NCBI RefSeq assembly: GCF_005281835.1
Contig: NZ_RZIS01000002.1
Location: 806,001-870,000 of the forward strand
DNA from: Vibrio profundi
GTDB taxonomy: Bacteria > Pseudomonadota > Gammaproteobacteria > Enterobacterales > Vibrionaceae
Length of the DNA stretch: 64,000 nt
Direction: 5' to 3'
In this document: positions 8,228-15,700 of the stretch, piece by piece
How positions within the stretch are numbered: the first letter of the stretch is position 1
How the letters are laid out: every line of letters begins with the position of its first letter
Translations under genes and position numbers: made by a program
The notes under the pieces: generated by a model
What the model was told of the DNA's origin: nothing
Seen by the model: the letters and a program-made list of their open reading frames with translations, nothing else
Database searches by the model: none

Positions 8228-9376
8228 ATGACTACAGAATACAAGATCAATATCGTAAATGAACAGTCTAAATCTCGTAAATTTTGGTTGTTCCTAAGTG
8301 AACCAGAAAAAGCGGCCGGAAAGGAGGTTTTCGCGAATTCCTCTGCATATATGACATTAGACAAGACAGGCCCTGGAGACCTAAGTAACTTTACCATTCC
8401 TTTACAGTACAAGTTGAAAGCCAGTGCATCAAACCACGCCGTAGGACTGCACACGAAAATAATGACTCGAGCTATGACAGATACAGATTTGGGGATGAGT
8501 TGGGATGCAGAGTTTTTCCCTGGAGAAGAGCATCGTAACCCTCATCTCATTGAAGCTGGTGATGAAGCCGATGTGAAGGAAGTCATGGTTAAGACAAATG
8601 CATTCGACCCAAATGATCAAGAGAGATTTAGTTGGTACAACTGCATGACTTTTGGTGTTGAAAGCGAGAGTGGGTTTATCGGTTACTCATGGGTGCCAGA
8701 TCCAAGTGACGAGTACGATATTGTTCCTAAAGTAAGTTTTTACGTTAGTACTGGTTCGTTTGAAAGTAACGTGCTCGCAGACATGAACCAAATTTCTAAA
8801 GATGCAGCGAATGTAACTGAAAAGGATTTCGATATTCGCAATGAGTGCACCGTAACACTGCGTGTTGATGGAACATGGGATATAGAGCCAGGAGCACCGA
8901 GCTTAATGCTAAGCTCAAATGTCCTAAACAATTTAGTTGAATCACACTTAAACTTAACATCCTCTCATGCAACACTTGTTGATTTGATGACCAGAAAATC
9001 AGCAAAAGATTCTACTGGAAATCAACTAATGGCTCCGCCTTGGTTAAAATGGTTTGTAAAAGGATTTGCTAATCGCACTGCACAGACCTCAGCTGAAACA
9101 CTTCAACAAATGATGAGGATCCACATAGTTAACTTTTTACGTCCTACTGGAGTTGAGCTAGAGACAATTAAAGTTAAAGAAGATGGTAAGATTGAAGCAG
9201 AGTTTAAACGACCAAACAATCATGGATTGGTGCAAGGTGCAGATAAATATGAGCAAATTTCACTAGATGCCACGAACTCCGCCCTTAAAGAAGCTAAGAA
9301 GAAAAAAATGGTTACAGATTATAAAGTAAGCCTGTCTAAGAATTTTGTTCAAGACATCTTAGAGCTGAGCAAGTAA
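8228..9376 (+). CDS. Unrecognised 382-residue prophage cargo protein
   Basis: I do not recognise this protein. It has no signal peptide or membrane segment. The N-terminal 200 residues look beta-rich (YKINIVNEQ, FWLFLSEPEKA, FTIPLQYKLKASASNHAVGL, then several Tyr/Trp-rich strands). The last 120 residues are helical and end Lys-rich (ALKEAKKKKMV). Base composition is lower in G+C than the tail genes. A 210-bp A+T-rich gap separates it from the tape measure, and its own terminator follows at 9407. It therefore looks like an independently transcribed moron gene occupying the place where gpU/gpD or baseplate genes are expected. A toxin, lectin-like or virion-associated effector is possible but unproven. 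Confidence 0.75.
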   Translation: MTTEYKINIVNEQSKSRKFWLFLSEPEKAAGKEVFANSSAYMTLDKTGPGDLSNFTIPLQYKLKASASNHAVGLHTKIMTRAMTDTDLGMSWDAEFFPGEEHRNPHLIEAGDEADVKEVMVKTNAFDPNDQERFSWYNCMTFGVESESGFIGYSWVPDPSDEYDIVPKVSFYVSTGSFESNVLADMNQISKDAANVTEKDFDIRNECTVTLRVDGTWDIEPGAPSLMLSSNVLNNLVESHLNLTSSHATLVDLMTRKSAKDSTGNQLMAPPWLKWFVKGFANRTAQTSAETLQQMMRIHIVNFLRPTGVELETIKVKEDGKIEAEFKRPNNHGLVQGADKYEQISLDATNSALKEAKKKKMVTDYKVSLSKNFVQDILELSK

Positions 9377-9406
9377 ACATTAAATTTGAAATATAGTTTC
9401 AGTTTA

Positions 9407-9434
9407 AGAGCCGCTTTTTAGCGGTTCTTTTTTT
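9407..9434 (+). terminator. Rho-independent terminator after the cargo gene
   Basis: Stem AGAGCCGC / GCGGTTCT (one G-T pair) with a six-base loop, followed by a run of T. It lies 30 bp after the stop of the 382-residue gene and closes that transcript. Confidence 0.8.
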
Positions 9435-9483
9435 ATCGATATTAAACGTTTGACACCGATCTTCCACATCGTTAACCTGTAAC

Positions 9484-9568
9484 GGCACTGGCAAAATCCA
9501 GTGCCGGGATTGGTACCCCGTTTCTCTTTCCACAGGCGCATAGACGCCAGCTTTTTGCTGGTTTTTTT
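9484..9568 (+). promoter_or_regulatory. Structured region: perfect hairpin plus terminator-like hairpin
   Basis: Two structures lie in tandem. GGCACTGG / CCAGTGCC (9484-9505) is a perfect 8-bp stem with a six-base loop. CCAGC-TTTTT-GCTGG followed by seven T (9547-9568) is a terminator. Together they suggest a short non-coding transcript or an attenuator ahead of the rha gene, as in P4-like immunity regions. This is inferred from structure only; no promoter was identified. Confidence 0.5.
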
Positions 9569-9595
9569 ATGTGCGGCCTCGGCACACCTAAACAT

Positions 9596-9765
9596 GGTGG
9601 CTTTGCTTATCTATTAGGCAAAATGCAACTGAATTATGGTGGGCTGGGCAGGGCAGCTTCGGCTGGCCGCGACCTGTGGAGCGGTAGTACCAACCTTGTT
9701 CAGTTCACCACCCGAAGATTGGTACCTTTGTGTGGTGATTCAAATTGAATCCACAGGAGGCCATC
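9596..9765 (+). promoter_or_regulatory. Leader upstream of rha, resembling enteric prophage rha/icd leaders
   Basis: The segment contains GGTGGGCTGGGCAGGGCAGC, a short GC-rich hairpin, then ACCTGTGG, TACCAACCTTGTTCAG, TTCACCACC and a second TTGGTACC copy before the CAGGAGG ribosome-binding site. From memory this order (GGTGGGCTGGGC, GGTTCCTGTG, CCAACCTTGTTCAG, CACCACC) is typical of the conserved leader found ahead of rha, ash or icd-like genes in enteric P4- and lambda-like prophages. The GGTTGGTAC / GTACCAACC elements can pair. It is probably regulatory RNA; the mechanism is not shown. Confidence 0.5.
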
Positions 9766-10440
9766 ATGCCTAATACAACTTCCCTTACCCTGACTGTATC
9801 TGATCTTGTCTTTAATCAAGGCGAGAAAGTCCGTACTACTTCTCTTAAAGTGGCAGAAGCGTTTAATAAGCGGCACGACGATGTTTTGCGTAAGCTAAGA
9901 AGCCTTGAGTGTTCACAAGAATTCATTGACCGCAATTTTACGGGCAATGAATATCAAGACAGAAGAGGACGCTCTTTGCCTCTCTATGAAATGACTAAAG
10001 ATGGCTTTATGTTCTTGGTCATGGGCTTTACAGGTAGGAAAGCAGCGCAGATAAAAGAAGCTTATATCAACGCATTCAACCAGATGGCCAATCAACTCCG
10101 CTGCGCTATGCCGACACTTCCTCCCGCTCAATACCAACTCCCCGAAACCTGTTTACCTAACTTCTACGACTCCGGTTGGTTACCCGCACTCTACAAACGT
10201 TGCCCAGCAGAAAGCCATTGGACATATCACATCAAGTTTCAGATAAGACCAAAAGGCGGGAAGTTCTGCGCGAAGTTTGAATTAGGAATAGGGGGCAAAG
10301 GTGAAGATAAGCCGTGGTTTGAATCCAGCGGCTCCGAGTTCATTGACAATGGTTTCTACCTAGAGTATCGAGACTTAAATGAGCTGTGGGAGAACATAAG
10401 AACGGTGCTATCAAAGTATCAGGCATCTAGCCCGTTCTAA
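9766..10440 (+). CDS. Rha-family phage regulatory protein with an unfamiliar C-terminal domain
   Basis: 224 residues from the ATG behind a perfect CAGGAGG; an in-frame TTG at 9745 is less likely. Residues about 10-105 are a classic Rha domain: VRTTSLKVAEAFNKRHDDVL, FTGNEY, then MTKDGFMFLVMGFTGRKAAQ. Rha proteins are prophage regulators that interfere with phage growth in some hosts. Residues about 115-224 (SGWLPALYKRC, HWTYHIKFQIRPKGGKF, WFESSGSEFIDNGFYLEY) are not the usual ANT or KilA-C partner and I cannot name them. The gene is preceded by the structured leader and followed by a hairpin. Confidence 0.85.
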   Translation: MPNTTSLTLTVSDLVFNQGEKVRTTSLKVAEAFNKRHDDVLRKLRSLECSQEFIDRNFTGNEYQDRRGRSLPLYEMTKDGFMFLVMGFTGRKAAQIKEAYINAFNQMANQLRCAMPTLPPAQYQLPETCLPNFYDSGWLPALYKRCPAESHWTYHIKFQIRPKGGKFCAKFELGIGGKGEDKPWFESSGSEFIDNGFYLEYRDLNELWENIRTVLSKYQASSPF

Positions 10441-10446
10441 AGAAAT

Positions 10447-10468
10447 ACGCCGAGCTTAGGCTCGGCGT
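10447..10468 (+). terminator. Hairpin between rha and the convergent DUF429 gene
   Basis: ACGCCGAG / CTCGGCGT, a perfect 8-bp GC-rich stem with a six-base loop, placed 7 bp after the rha stop. There is no clear T run on either side, so it may be a weak or bidirectional terminator. Confidence 0.5.
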
Positions 10469-10520
10469 GTTGACTAACGTTGGCTGAGTAAAAAGTGATT
10501 TCTACGATTTTTTGTTTTTT

Positions 10521-11198
10521 CTAAATTGTTAACAGTTCGTCTAACGCTTTGCCCAAAGGAAGCACATAACTCCCTTTAGAAGGAGGGTATATTGAAATAG
10601 CTGTTTTCTCTGCAAACTTCTTTGCCATGTCATAGGCAACGTATGCATCTAGAATGTCATCATTTTCGGTACATATTTCTGGGAATCCGAGTGTGTCTAC
10701 AATCAATTTTCTAGAATCTTTTGTTTTCTTGTACACAGGAAATGGTTCTTTCACATCTTTCTCGTACCACATACACGCCATCGATACTGCTGGGTGTACT
10801 TCTAGTAAGTATTGACCTTTATGATTTTGAAACGTTTGATGCTCATACAGGCGAAGGGAGTTTAATCGTTCGCCGAATGGAAAACCTAATGCTTCACAAG
10901 ATATCACCCAGTGAGACAAGCCGGAAAAGGGTAGAGCATTTACAGACTTCTTTTCAAAGCAACCGTCATGAACTTTTTGCTTAACCCATTTTCTCGTTAT
11001 TTTGTCTACAACCCGGTCAGAATATGAAGAGTTACAAAAGGATAAGGGGGCGTCCCAAGCGATCAAGCAATTTGGTTCTTTTTCAAGGATTAAGTTTATG
11101 TAATGCCTAACATTTTGCGGTTTAATAAACTCATAGTCCTTACCAGTCCAAACACAGGTCTCTTTGCCTGAAGCCGGATCTATCCCAATATATTTCAT
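10521..11198 (-). CDS. DUF429 protein, predicted RNase H-like nuclease
   Basis: 225 residues. It begins MKYIGIDPASGKETCVW, the first acidic strand of an RNase H fold, has a second acidic strand (IAWDAPLSF), a LLEVHPAVSMACMW segment, and a late NDDILDAYVAYDMA helix with paired Asp residues. This is the spacing seen in the DUF429 family, which is predicted to be nuclease-like but is poorly studied. It follows the HNH gene on the same strand with only a 9-bp gap, so the two are very likely one operon. Lower G+C than the phage structural genes points to cargo. Confidence 0.75.
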   Translation of the reverse strand: MKYIGIDPASGKETCVWTGKDYEFIKPQNVRHYINLILEKEPNCLIAWDAPLSFCNSSYSDRVVDKITRKWVKQKVHDGCFEKKSVNALPFSGLSHWVISCEALGFPFGERLNSLRLYEHQTFQNHKGQYLLEVHPAVSMACMWYEKDVKEPFPVYKKTKDSRKLIVDTLGFPEICTENDDILDAYVAYDMAKKFAEKTAISIYPPSKGSYVLPLGKALDELLTI

Positions 11199-11207
11199 AA
11201 GATTCCC

Positions 11208-11900
11208 TTACGACTTTACATGAGCTTTCTGGTGCCAGCGATAGTAAAGTTCGCTGCCAGCCCAATTTTGGACAGCCTTACCTGTTAGTTGGTTTATCAG
11301 TTCATTTAGCTTATTTGTAATTTGTTTCGATCTTGCTTGAACAATGATCCCATCAACAACAGTTACATAGCCTTTCTCGAAAAGATCGTCACATCCAGCT
11401 TTGCACATTAACGCTGCTACGTTGTCAAAATCGAGCTTTTCATCAGTGGTACAAGCTGACCTTTTTTTAATGTGTGCAGCTACCAAAAAATCAAAAGGAA
11501 AAGTTTCACCACATAAGGTGCATTCAGCAGTTTGACGTCCACGTAGCAAATGAGCTCTCAAGAAACTTTGCTCCTTTCGAACTTTGGCTACTGAGTCACC
11601 ATCAAGATCTCTTTCTTCTACACTGTCAGACAAAAATTCTGCGGGCTCTAATGATAAGTCTTCTGACACCAAAATCTTGGAATGCGTAATGAAAGAAGGA
11701 GCATTTGGAATTTCATCATTGGACATTCTGGCACCATAACCAGCTTTCACGAGCGCAGCAAGCTCGTCTAATGAGTCAGTTCGAACGTAATCCTCTTCAA
11801 ATCTAGTTAAGCTAGCAACGTACTTAGAATCCTTTTTGCCCTTATGAGGGTAAAGTAGTTTTCCTTTATATTTTCCTCTAGTAACTTTTGCTGTAAGCAT
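11208..11900 (-). CDS. HNH endonuclease, first gene of an HNH-DUF429 pair
   Basis: About 230 residues from an ATG at 11900 preceded by AAGGTGG; a GTG at 11906 is an alternative. The C-terminal half carries an HNH module: CTLCGETFPFDFLVAAHIKK (two Cys, then the catalytic-type His), DFDNVAALMC and CDDLFEKGYVTV, ending in a Trp/Tyr-rich tail. The N-terminal half (GKYKGKLLYPHKGKKDSKYV, then charged helices) may be a specificity or sensor region; I do not know its family. The pair lies at the prophage end beside the attachment site, a usual place for anti-phage cargo. Confidence 0.75.
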   Translation of the reverse strand: MLTAKVTRGKYKGKLLYPHKGKKDSKYVASLTRFEEDYVRTDSLDELAALVKAGYGARMSNDEIPNAPSFITHSKILVSEDLSLEPAEFLSDSVEERDLDGDSVAKVRKEQSFLRAHLLRGRQTAECTLCGETFPFDFLVAAHIKKRSACTTDEKLDFDNVAALMCKAGCDDLFEKGYVTVVDGIIVQARSKQITNKLNELINQLTGKAVQNWAGSELYYRWHQKAHVKS

Positions 11901-11906
11901 ACCCAC

Positions 11907-12209
11907 CTTTACCTTTCTAGATAGCAGTTGAATTCAACACAAGAATTGTACTCAGCTCGTGCTGTGGTGTGAAAGAGAGCATAATAACCGAATGCTTAAG
12001 TGATAAAAAATCACTAGTATGGATGATCTCTTACTTACTTCCTTCCAAGCTAAATATATTGAAATAAATACTGAATTAGTGGCGACAAAAATGGCGACAC
12101 TCATTGAGAAACTACGTTAAATAAGGGTCTAAATCGCCATTTTTAACTGTTTTTATATACATATAAAATTCTTTAAGATATTGAAATATAATGACTATGT
12201 GGCTTTTGT
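11907..12209. other. Prophage right-end non-coding region with repeat sites
   Basis: No gene is seen. The region holds two TGGCGAC copies 12 bp apart (12080 and 12092) and a perfect 11-bp inverted repeat, AAAAATGGCGA at 12087-12097 and TCGCCATTTTT at 12134-12144. Repeats of this kind next to an integration site are often integrase or excisionase arm sites. The function is inferred from position. Confidence 0.5.
12087..12144. repeat. Perfect 11-bp inverted repeat near the attachment site
   Basis: AAAAATGGCGA at 12087-12097 is the exact reverse complement of TCGCCATTTTT at 12134-12144, with 36 bp between. A second TGGCGAC copy at 12080 extends the left cluster. It lies 65-120 bp from the guaC junction, the usual distance for tyrosine-recombinase arm sites. 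Confidence 0.6.
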
Positions 12210-12467
12210 GTGAGGTTCTACGGCATGTCTTCAGAGTCGGCAATGGCTAAGCACTCTGGTGGTGTTGCTAAGTACCGCGCTGCTGAAGGTAAGACTGTTT
12301 TACTTCCATTCCGTGGCGACGTAAATGACACTATCTCAGACATCCTTGGTGGTGTGCGTTCAACTTGTACATACGTAGGCGCAGCAAAGCTTAAAGAGCT
12401 AACTAAGCGTACTACTTTCATCCGCGTACAAGAGCAAGAGAACAACGTTTTCGGTAAAGAGAAGTAA
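12210..12467 (+). pseudogene. guaC: 3' remnant of guaC (GMP reductase) at the prophage junction
   Basis: 85 codons matching the C-terminal end of GMP reductase: [24 protein letters not shown], then [20 protein letters not shown] and [16 protein letters not shown]. coli GuaC is 347 residues, so only the last quarter remains. Homology starts at the FYG codons near 12216, which marks the crossover area. The catalytic Cys and most of the barrel are missing, so this fragment is not an enzyme. By known behaviour of such elements, an intact guaC probably exists at the other end of the prophage, rebuilt with a phage-borne 3' end. Confidence 0.88.
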
Positions 12468-12503
12468 TCTTACTATTTTAAACGATTGTTTTTATTCGAG
12501 AGA

Positions 12504-12533
12504 AAAGAGCCACTGTTTAGTGGCTCTTTTTTT
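12504..12533 (+). terminator. Native guaC terminator
   Basis: AAAGAGCCAC / GTGGCTCTTT, a perfect 10-bp stem with a six-base loop and a T run, 36 bp after the guaC stop. It probably ended the original guaC transcript before the prophage inserted. Confidence 0.8.
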
Positions 12534-12596
12534 GCTAAAAAATTGCTAAGTGGCAGCAGGTAACCAGCTTTTGAGTGCCCAAAGAACGCCTTAATA

Positions 12597-13940
12597 TCAT
12601 AGTTTGCTGACAGGGCTGTGTGATCGTTTGAGGTAGGTTTCCATCTCTAATTCCGGAACCATGCCACCGCCCGTCGCCCAGACTAGGTGTGTTGCGTTAC
12701 TCATCACCGCATCATTAAAGTGCATTCGATCTCTATAGCAACGGTCATTAGTCAGCACGATAGGCCCTATCATTCCTGCTAAGGCTGATGGTTCTAGTCG
12801 GATATCTTCTGACTCGTTTAATTGCCCTAGCAAACGATACATACGTTCATCAGTAATGGTTAGGTAGCCTGCTAGCAGCCTTTCCATCGCGCGCCCGACA
12901 AAGCCTGAAGCTCGGCCAACGGCTAAACCATCGGCTGCGGTAATATTGTCAATACCAATGTCTTGAACACAGATCGCATCATGTAGCCCTGTATGGACGC
13001 CGAGTAACATGCATGGAGAATGTGTTGGTTCTGCGAATATGCAATGAACGTTATCTCCAAATGCCATTTTTAGACCGAATGCTACACCTCCCGGACCACC
13101 ACCAACACCACACGGCAAATAAACAAAAAGTGGATGGTCGGCGCCTACCACTCGCCCTTGCTCTTCAAATTGCTCCTTTAGACGTTCACCCGCTACTGAG
13201 TAACCTAAAAAAAGCGACTGTGAATTTTCGTCATCGATAAAAAAGCAAGTAGGATCCTTTTCGGCTTCTTGTCGCCCTTGAGCGACTGCCACTCCGTAAT
13301 CTTGTTCGTATTCGACAACGTTTACCCCGTGAGCACGCAGCTTCTCTTTTTTCCACTCTTTGGCGTCAGCAGACATGTGGACTGAAACGGAGAACCCCAG
13401 TTTGGCGCTCATGATGCCAATGGATAAGCCAAGGTTTCCGGTTGAACCAACAGCGATACTGTATTGCTGAAAGAATGTCTGAAACTCTTCTTGTGAGAGT
13501 TTACTGTAATCGTCTTGTTCGGTGAGCAGCCCGGCTTCAATGGCAAGCTTCTCCGCTAGTGTCAGAACTTCATAGATCCCACCTCGGGCTTTTATCGATC
13601 CTGAGATTGGCAAGTGACTGTCTTTTTTTAGAAGCAGCTGACCAGATATCTGGGTGTTGTATTCGTCTTCCAGCAGTTTCTTCATGCTTGAAATCTCGAC
13701 GACTTCCGACTCAATAATACCGTTTGTTTTCGCCGTCTCTGGAAATACTTTTGCGAGATAGGGCGCGAATCTTTTTAGCCTATCACTCGCGTCTTGAATG
13801 TCCTTAGCGTCTAAACCGACGTGCGGTAGCCCCTCTTCAAGGCTCGTGGCAAAAGGGTTAAACCAAGAGGTTTCTTTAAGGGCGATTAAATCTTCAACCA
13901 GAGGGTATTGTTTAGTGAGCGAATCGATATTAATAGTCAT
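12597..13940 (-). CDS. dsdA: D-serine ammonia-lyase (D-serine dehydratase)
   Basis: 447 residues, near the 442 of E. coli DsdA. This cytoplasmic pyridoxal-phosphate enzyme converts D-serine to pyruvate and ammonia. The PLP-binding lysine is K117 in SGSIKARGG. The phosphate-binding glycine-rich loop appears as [10 protein letters not shown], and [11 protein letters not shown] and the C-terminal [11 protein letters not shown] are also typical. It is divergent from a DsdC-type activator, as in E. coli. The usual permease gene dsdX is not present between or beside them. Confidence 0.95.
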   Translation of the reverse strand: MTINIDSLTKQYPLVEDLIALKETSWFNPFATSLEEGLPHVGLDAKDIQDASDRLKRFAPYLAKVFPETAKTNGIIESEVVEISSMKKLLEDEYNTQISGQLLLKKDSHLPISGSIKARGGIYEVLTLAEKLAIEAGLLTEQDDYSKLSQEEFQTFFQQYSIAVGSTGNLGLSIGIMSAKLGFSVSVHMSADAKEWKKEKLRAHGVNVVEYEQDYGVAVAQGRQEAEKDPTCFFIDDENSQSLFLGYSVAGERLKEQFEEQGRVVGADHPLFVYLPCGVGGGPGGVAFGLKMAFGDNVHCIFAEPTHSPCMLLGVHTGLHDAICVQDIGIDNITAADGLAVGRASGFVGRAMERLLAGYLTITDERMYRLLGQLNESEDIRLEPSALAGMIGPIVLTNDRCYRDRMHFNDAVMSNATHLVWATGGGMVPELEMETYLKRSHSPVSKL

Positions 13941-14309
13941 AAATAAAACCTTGTTCTTCCAAGTAATTTCATGAGGCTCGCTGGTTGGCTACAACCGTGA
14001 TGACGTTTCGCTATGTCGTACGTTAGTTCATACAAAGCCGGGTAAAAATCTTGCTAAGTGCCAATAGGGAACGCTTTTTAGAAATGAAGCACCCAGAGCG
14101 TGCGTTCTTGCGCACTTAGTTATTCAAGTCATTACACAATAGCTTTCTGTTGCTGACAAATGATGATTCATCACTTTCACATGAGCTAAATTCAAACAAA
14201 GGTGTGATATTGATTTGAATTAGACTGTTTATCGTATTTTGAAGGCAGTTTATTCATGTATCTGGTCTAGAATCGCTAGTCGCACTTACACTCAATTGGA
14301 AAGGCAATT
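13941..14309. promoter_or_regulatory. dsdA-dsdC divergent intergenic region
   Basis: 369 bp between two divergent genes with no open gene inside. It is the expected location of DsdC operators and of both promoters. I could not single out a DsdC site with confidence; the stretch 14190-14270 is A+T-rich, as expected for a LysR-type target. Confidence 0.6.
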
Positions 14310-15251
14310 ATGTATACGAACGAGAACATTTTCACGAAACAGAATCGTATAAATAGCTTTCAGCTTTCTAAGCTTCATACCTTTGAAGTCGCAGCTCGGC
14401 ATGGATCGTTTTCACTGGCTGCTGAGGAACTATCTCTTACCCCAAGTGCGATATCTCATCGAATTAATAAGCTTGAAGAAGAACTTGGTATTCAGCTTTT
14501 TTTTCGAACTCATAGAAAAATCAGCCTTACAGATGAAGGGGAACGAATTTATCAGTCTTTGAATAGAACGCTGAATGACCTTAATCAGGAAATTCTTGAT
14601 GTGAAAAGCGGGGAGGTATCAGGAGTTCTGACGGTATATTCTCGCCCATCATTCGCTCAATGTTGGCTGGTTCCGCGTATCCACTCTTTTAAAGAACGTT
14701 ACCCTTTAATTGAGCTAAAGCTACTAACGGGTAACGAAAACATTAACTTTCAAGGGTATGGTATTGACGTCGCGATATATTTCGACGAAAAAATGCCTGA
14801 TAAGTTGAGCTGCGAAGAGATATTTTCTGAAGCTATCATTCCTGTCTGTACCGCCGAATACGCCCAAAAGTTTGACCTTTCACGTTCGATTCAAAATTTA
14901 CATAAAGCGACATTACTTCATGATAATCAGGCATGGGATTACGACTCTAACGCAGATGAATGGAAAGCTTGGGCCGATGCTAACCAATTTGAAGGAATAG
15001 AGGAGATATCGAGCATTGGTTTCGACCGTTCAGACTTGGCTGTTGTGGCCGCTAGTCATAATGCTGGCGTCGCGATGGGGCGGTTTAGCTTGGTAAAAGA
15101 ACAGTTGTTATCGGGAGAGTTGGTGACACCATATCCCGACACTCAAATGACCTGTAAGCAAAAGTATTACGTCGCTACTTTACCTAATAAGCGCTCTCAG
15201 AAAGTGAAGTTTTTTATCGATTGGTTAAGGGAACTGAGTTCTGATAGGTGA
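14310..15251 (+). CDS. dsdC: LysR-type activator of D-serine catabolism, DsdC
   Basis: 313 residues, the length of E. coli DsdC. The helix-turn-helix lies at about residues 25-75 (FEVAARHGSFSLAAEELSLT, PSAISHRINKLEEELG). The C-terminal co-inducer domain retains DsdC-specific stretches: YSRPSFAQCWLVP, GIDVAIYFDE, SSIGFDRSDLAVVAA and GVAMGRFSLV. By family knowledge it activates dsdA when D-serine binds. It is transcribed divergently from dsdA. Confidence 0.93.
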   Translation: MYTNENIFTKQNRINSFQLSKLHTFEVAARHGSFSLAAEELSLTPSAISHRINKLEEELGIQLFFRTHRKISLTDEGERIYQSLNRTLNDLNQEILDVKSGEVSGVLTVYSRPSFAQCWLVPRIHSFKERYPLIELKLLTGNENINFQGYGIDVAIYFDEKMPDKLSCEEIFSEAIIPVCTAEYAQKFDLSRSIQNLHKATLLHDNQAWDYDSNADEWKAWADANQFEGIEEISSIGFDRSDLAVVAASHNAGVAMGRFSLVKEQLLSGELVTPYPDTQMTCKQKYYVATLPNKRSQKVKFFIDWLRELSSDR

Positions 15252-15664
15252 AAGTGGCCTAGCTATTCTGAGGTTAGGTAATAGAGAAATTTTCTATACG
15301 AATTAAGCTACAAGGAGATATAAAAACTAAATTATTAATAGGTGTGTTTGTTTTAGTTTTTTAATATTGAGGACGAAAGTTATGAAGGTGAGTCAGTATT
15401 AGGATGTCAGCGTGTGGTAATTGCAAAACAGCTACTTTATTTAGAGCTAAGTTTATGTTTAAAAGTGGAAAATGTTCTCAACTGGATCGAGTAATCGAAG
15501 CTGGATGCATAGAGTCACTAGAGTACGCAAAAGACATTTTGTCCATCGTTTTATCAAGTTGCTCACAAGCATTTCTTTCACGAGGAGCGAACTTTCTCTA
15601 TTAAGTATCCAATGCCCAGTATCCGGTACATTACCCACTATAAACGATAAGATTATGCTAGTTG
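15252..15664. other. Intergenic region without a supported gene
   Basis: A 66-codon frame (15404-15604) and an overlapping 79-codon frame are present, but neither has a convincing ribosome-binding site or family resemblance. A six-codon frame follows a GAGGA at about 15370. I see nothing that can be called. Confidence 0.5.
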
Positions 15665-15693
15665 ACGAGCTGCTAGCTATGTTTGCAGCTCGT
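15665..15693 (-). terminator. Hairpin just after the chemoreceptor stop
   Basis: ACGAGCTGC / GCAGCTCGT, a perfect 9-bp stem with an 11-base loop, 7 bp beyond the chemoreceptor stop in its direction of transcription. It lacks a clear U run, so this may be a weak or Rho-assisted terminator. Confidence 0.45.
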
Positions 15694-15700
15694 ATAGTGA

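Noticed and set aside
9404..9595. 63-codon minus-strand frame over the terminator and hairpins
   Set aside because: It runs through two clear hairpin structures and has no start signal, so the region is better read as non-coding.
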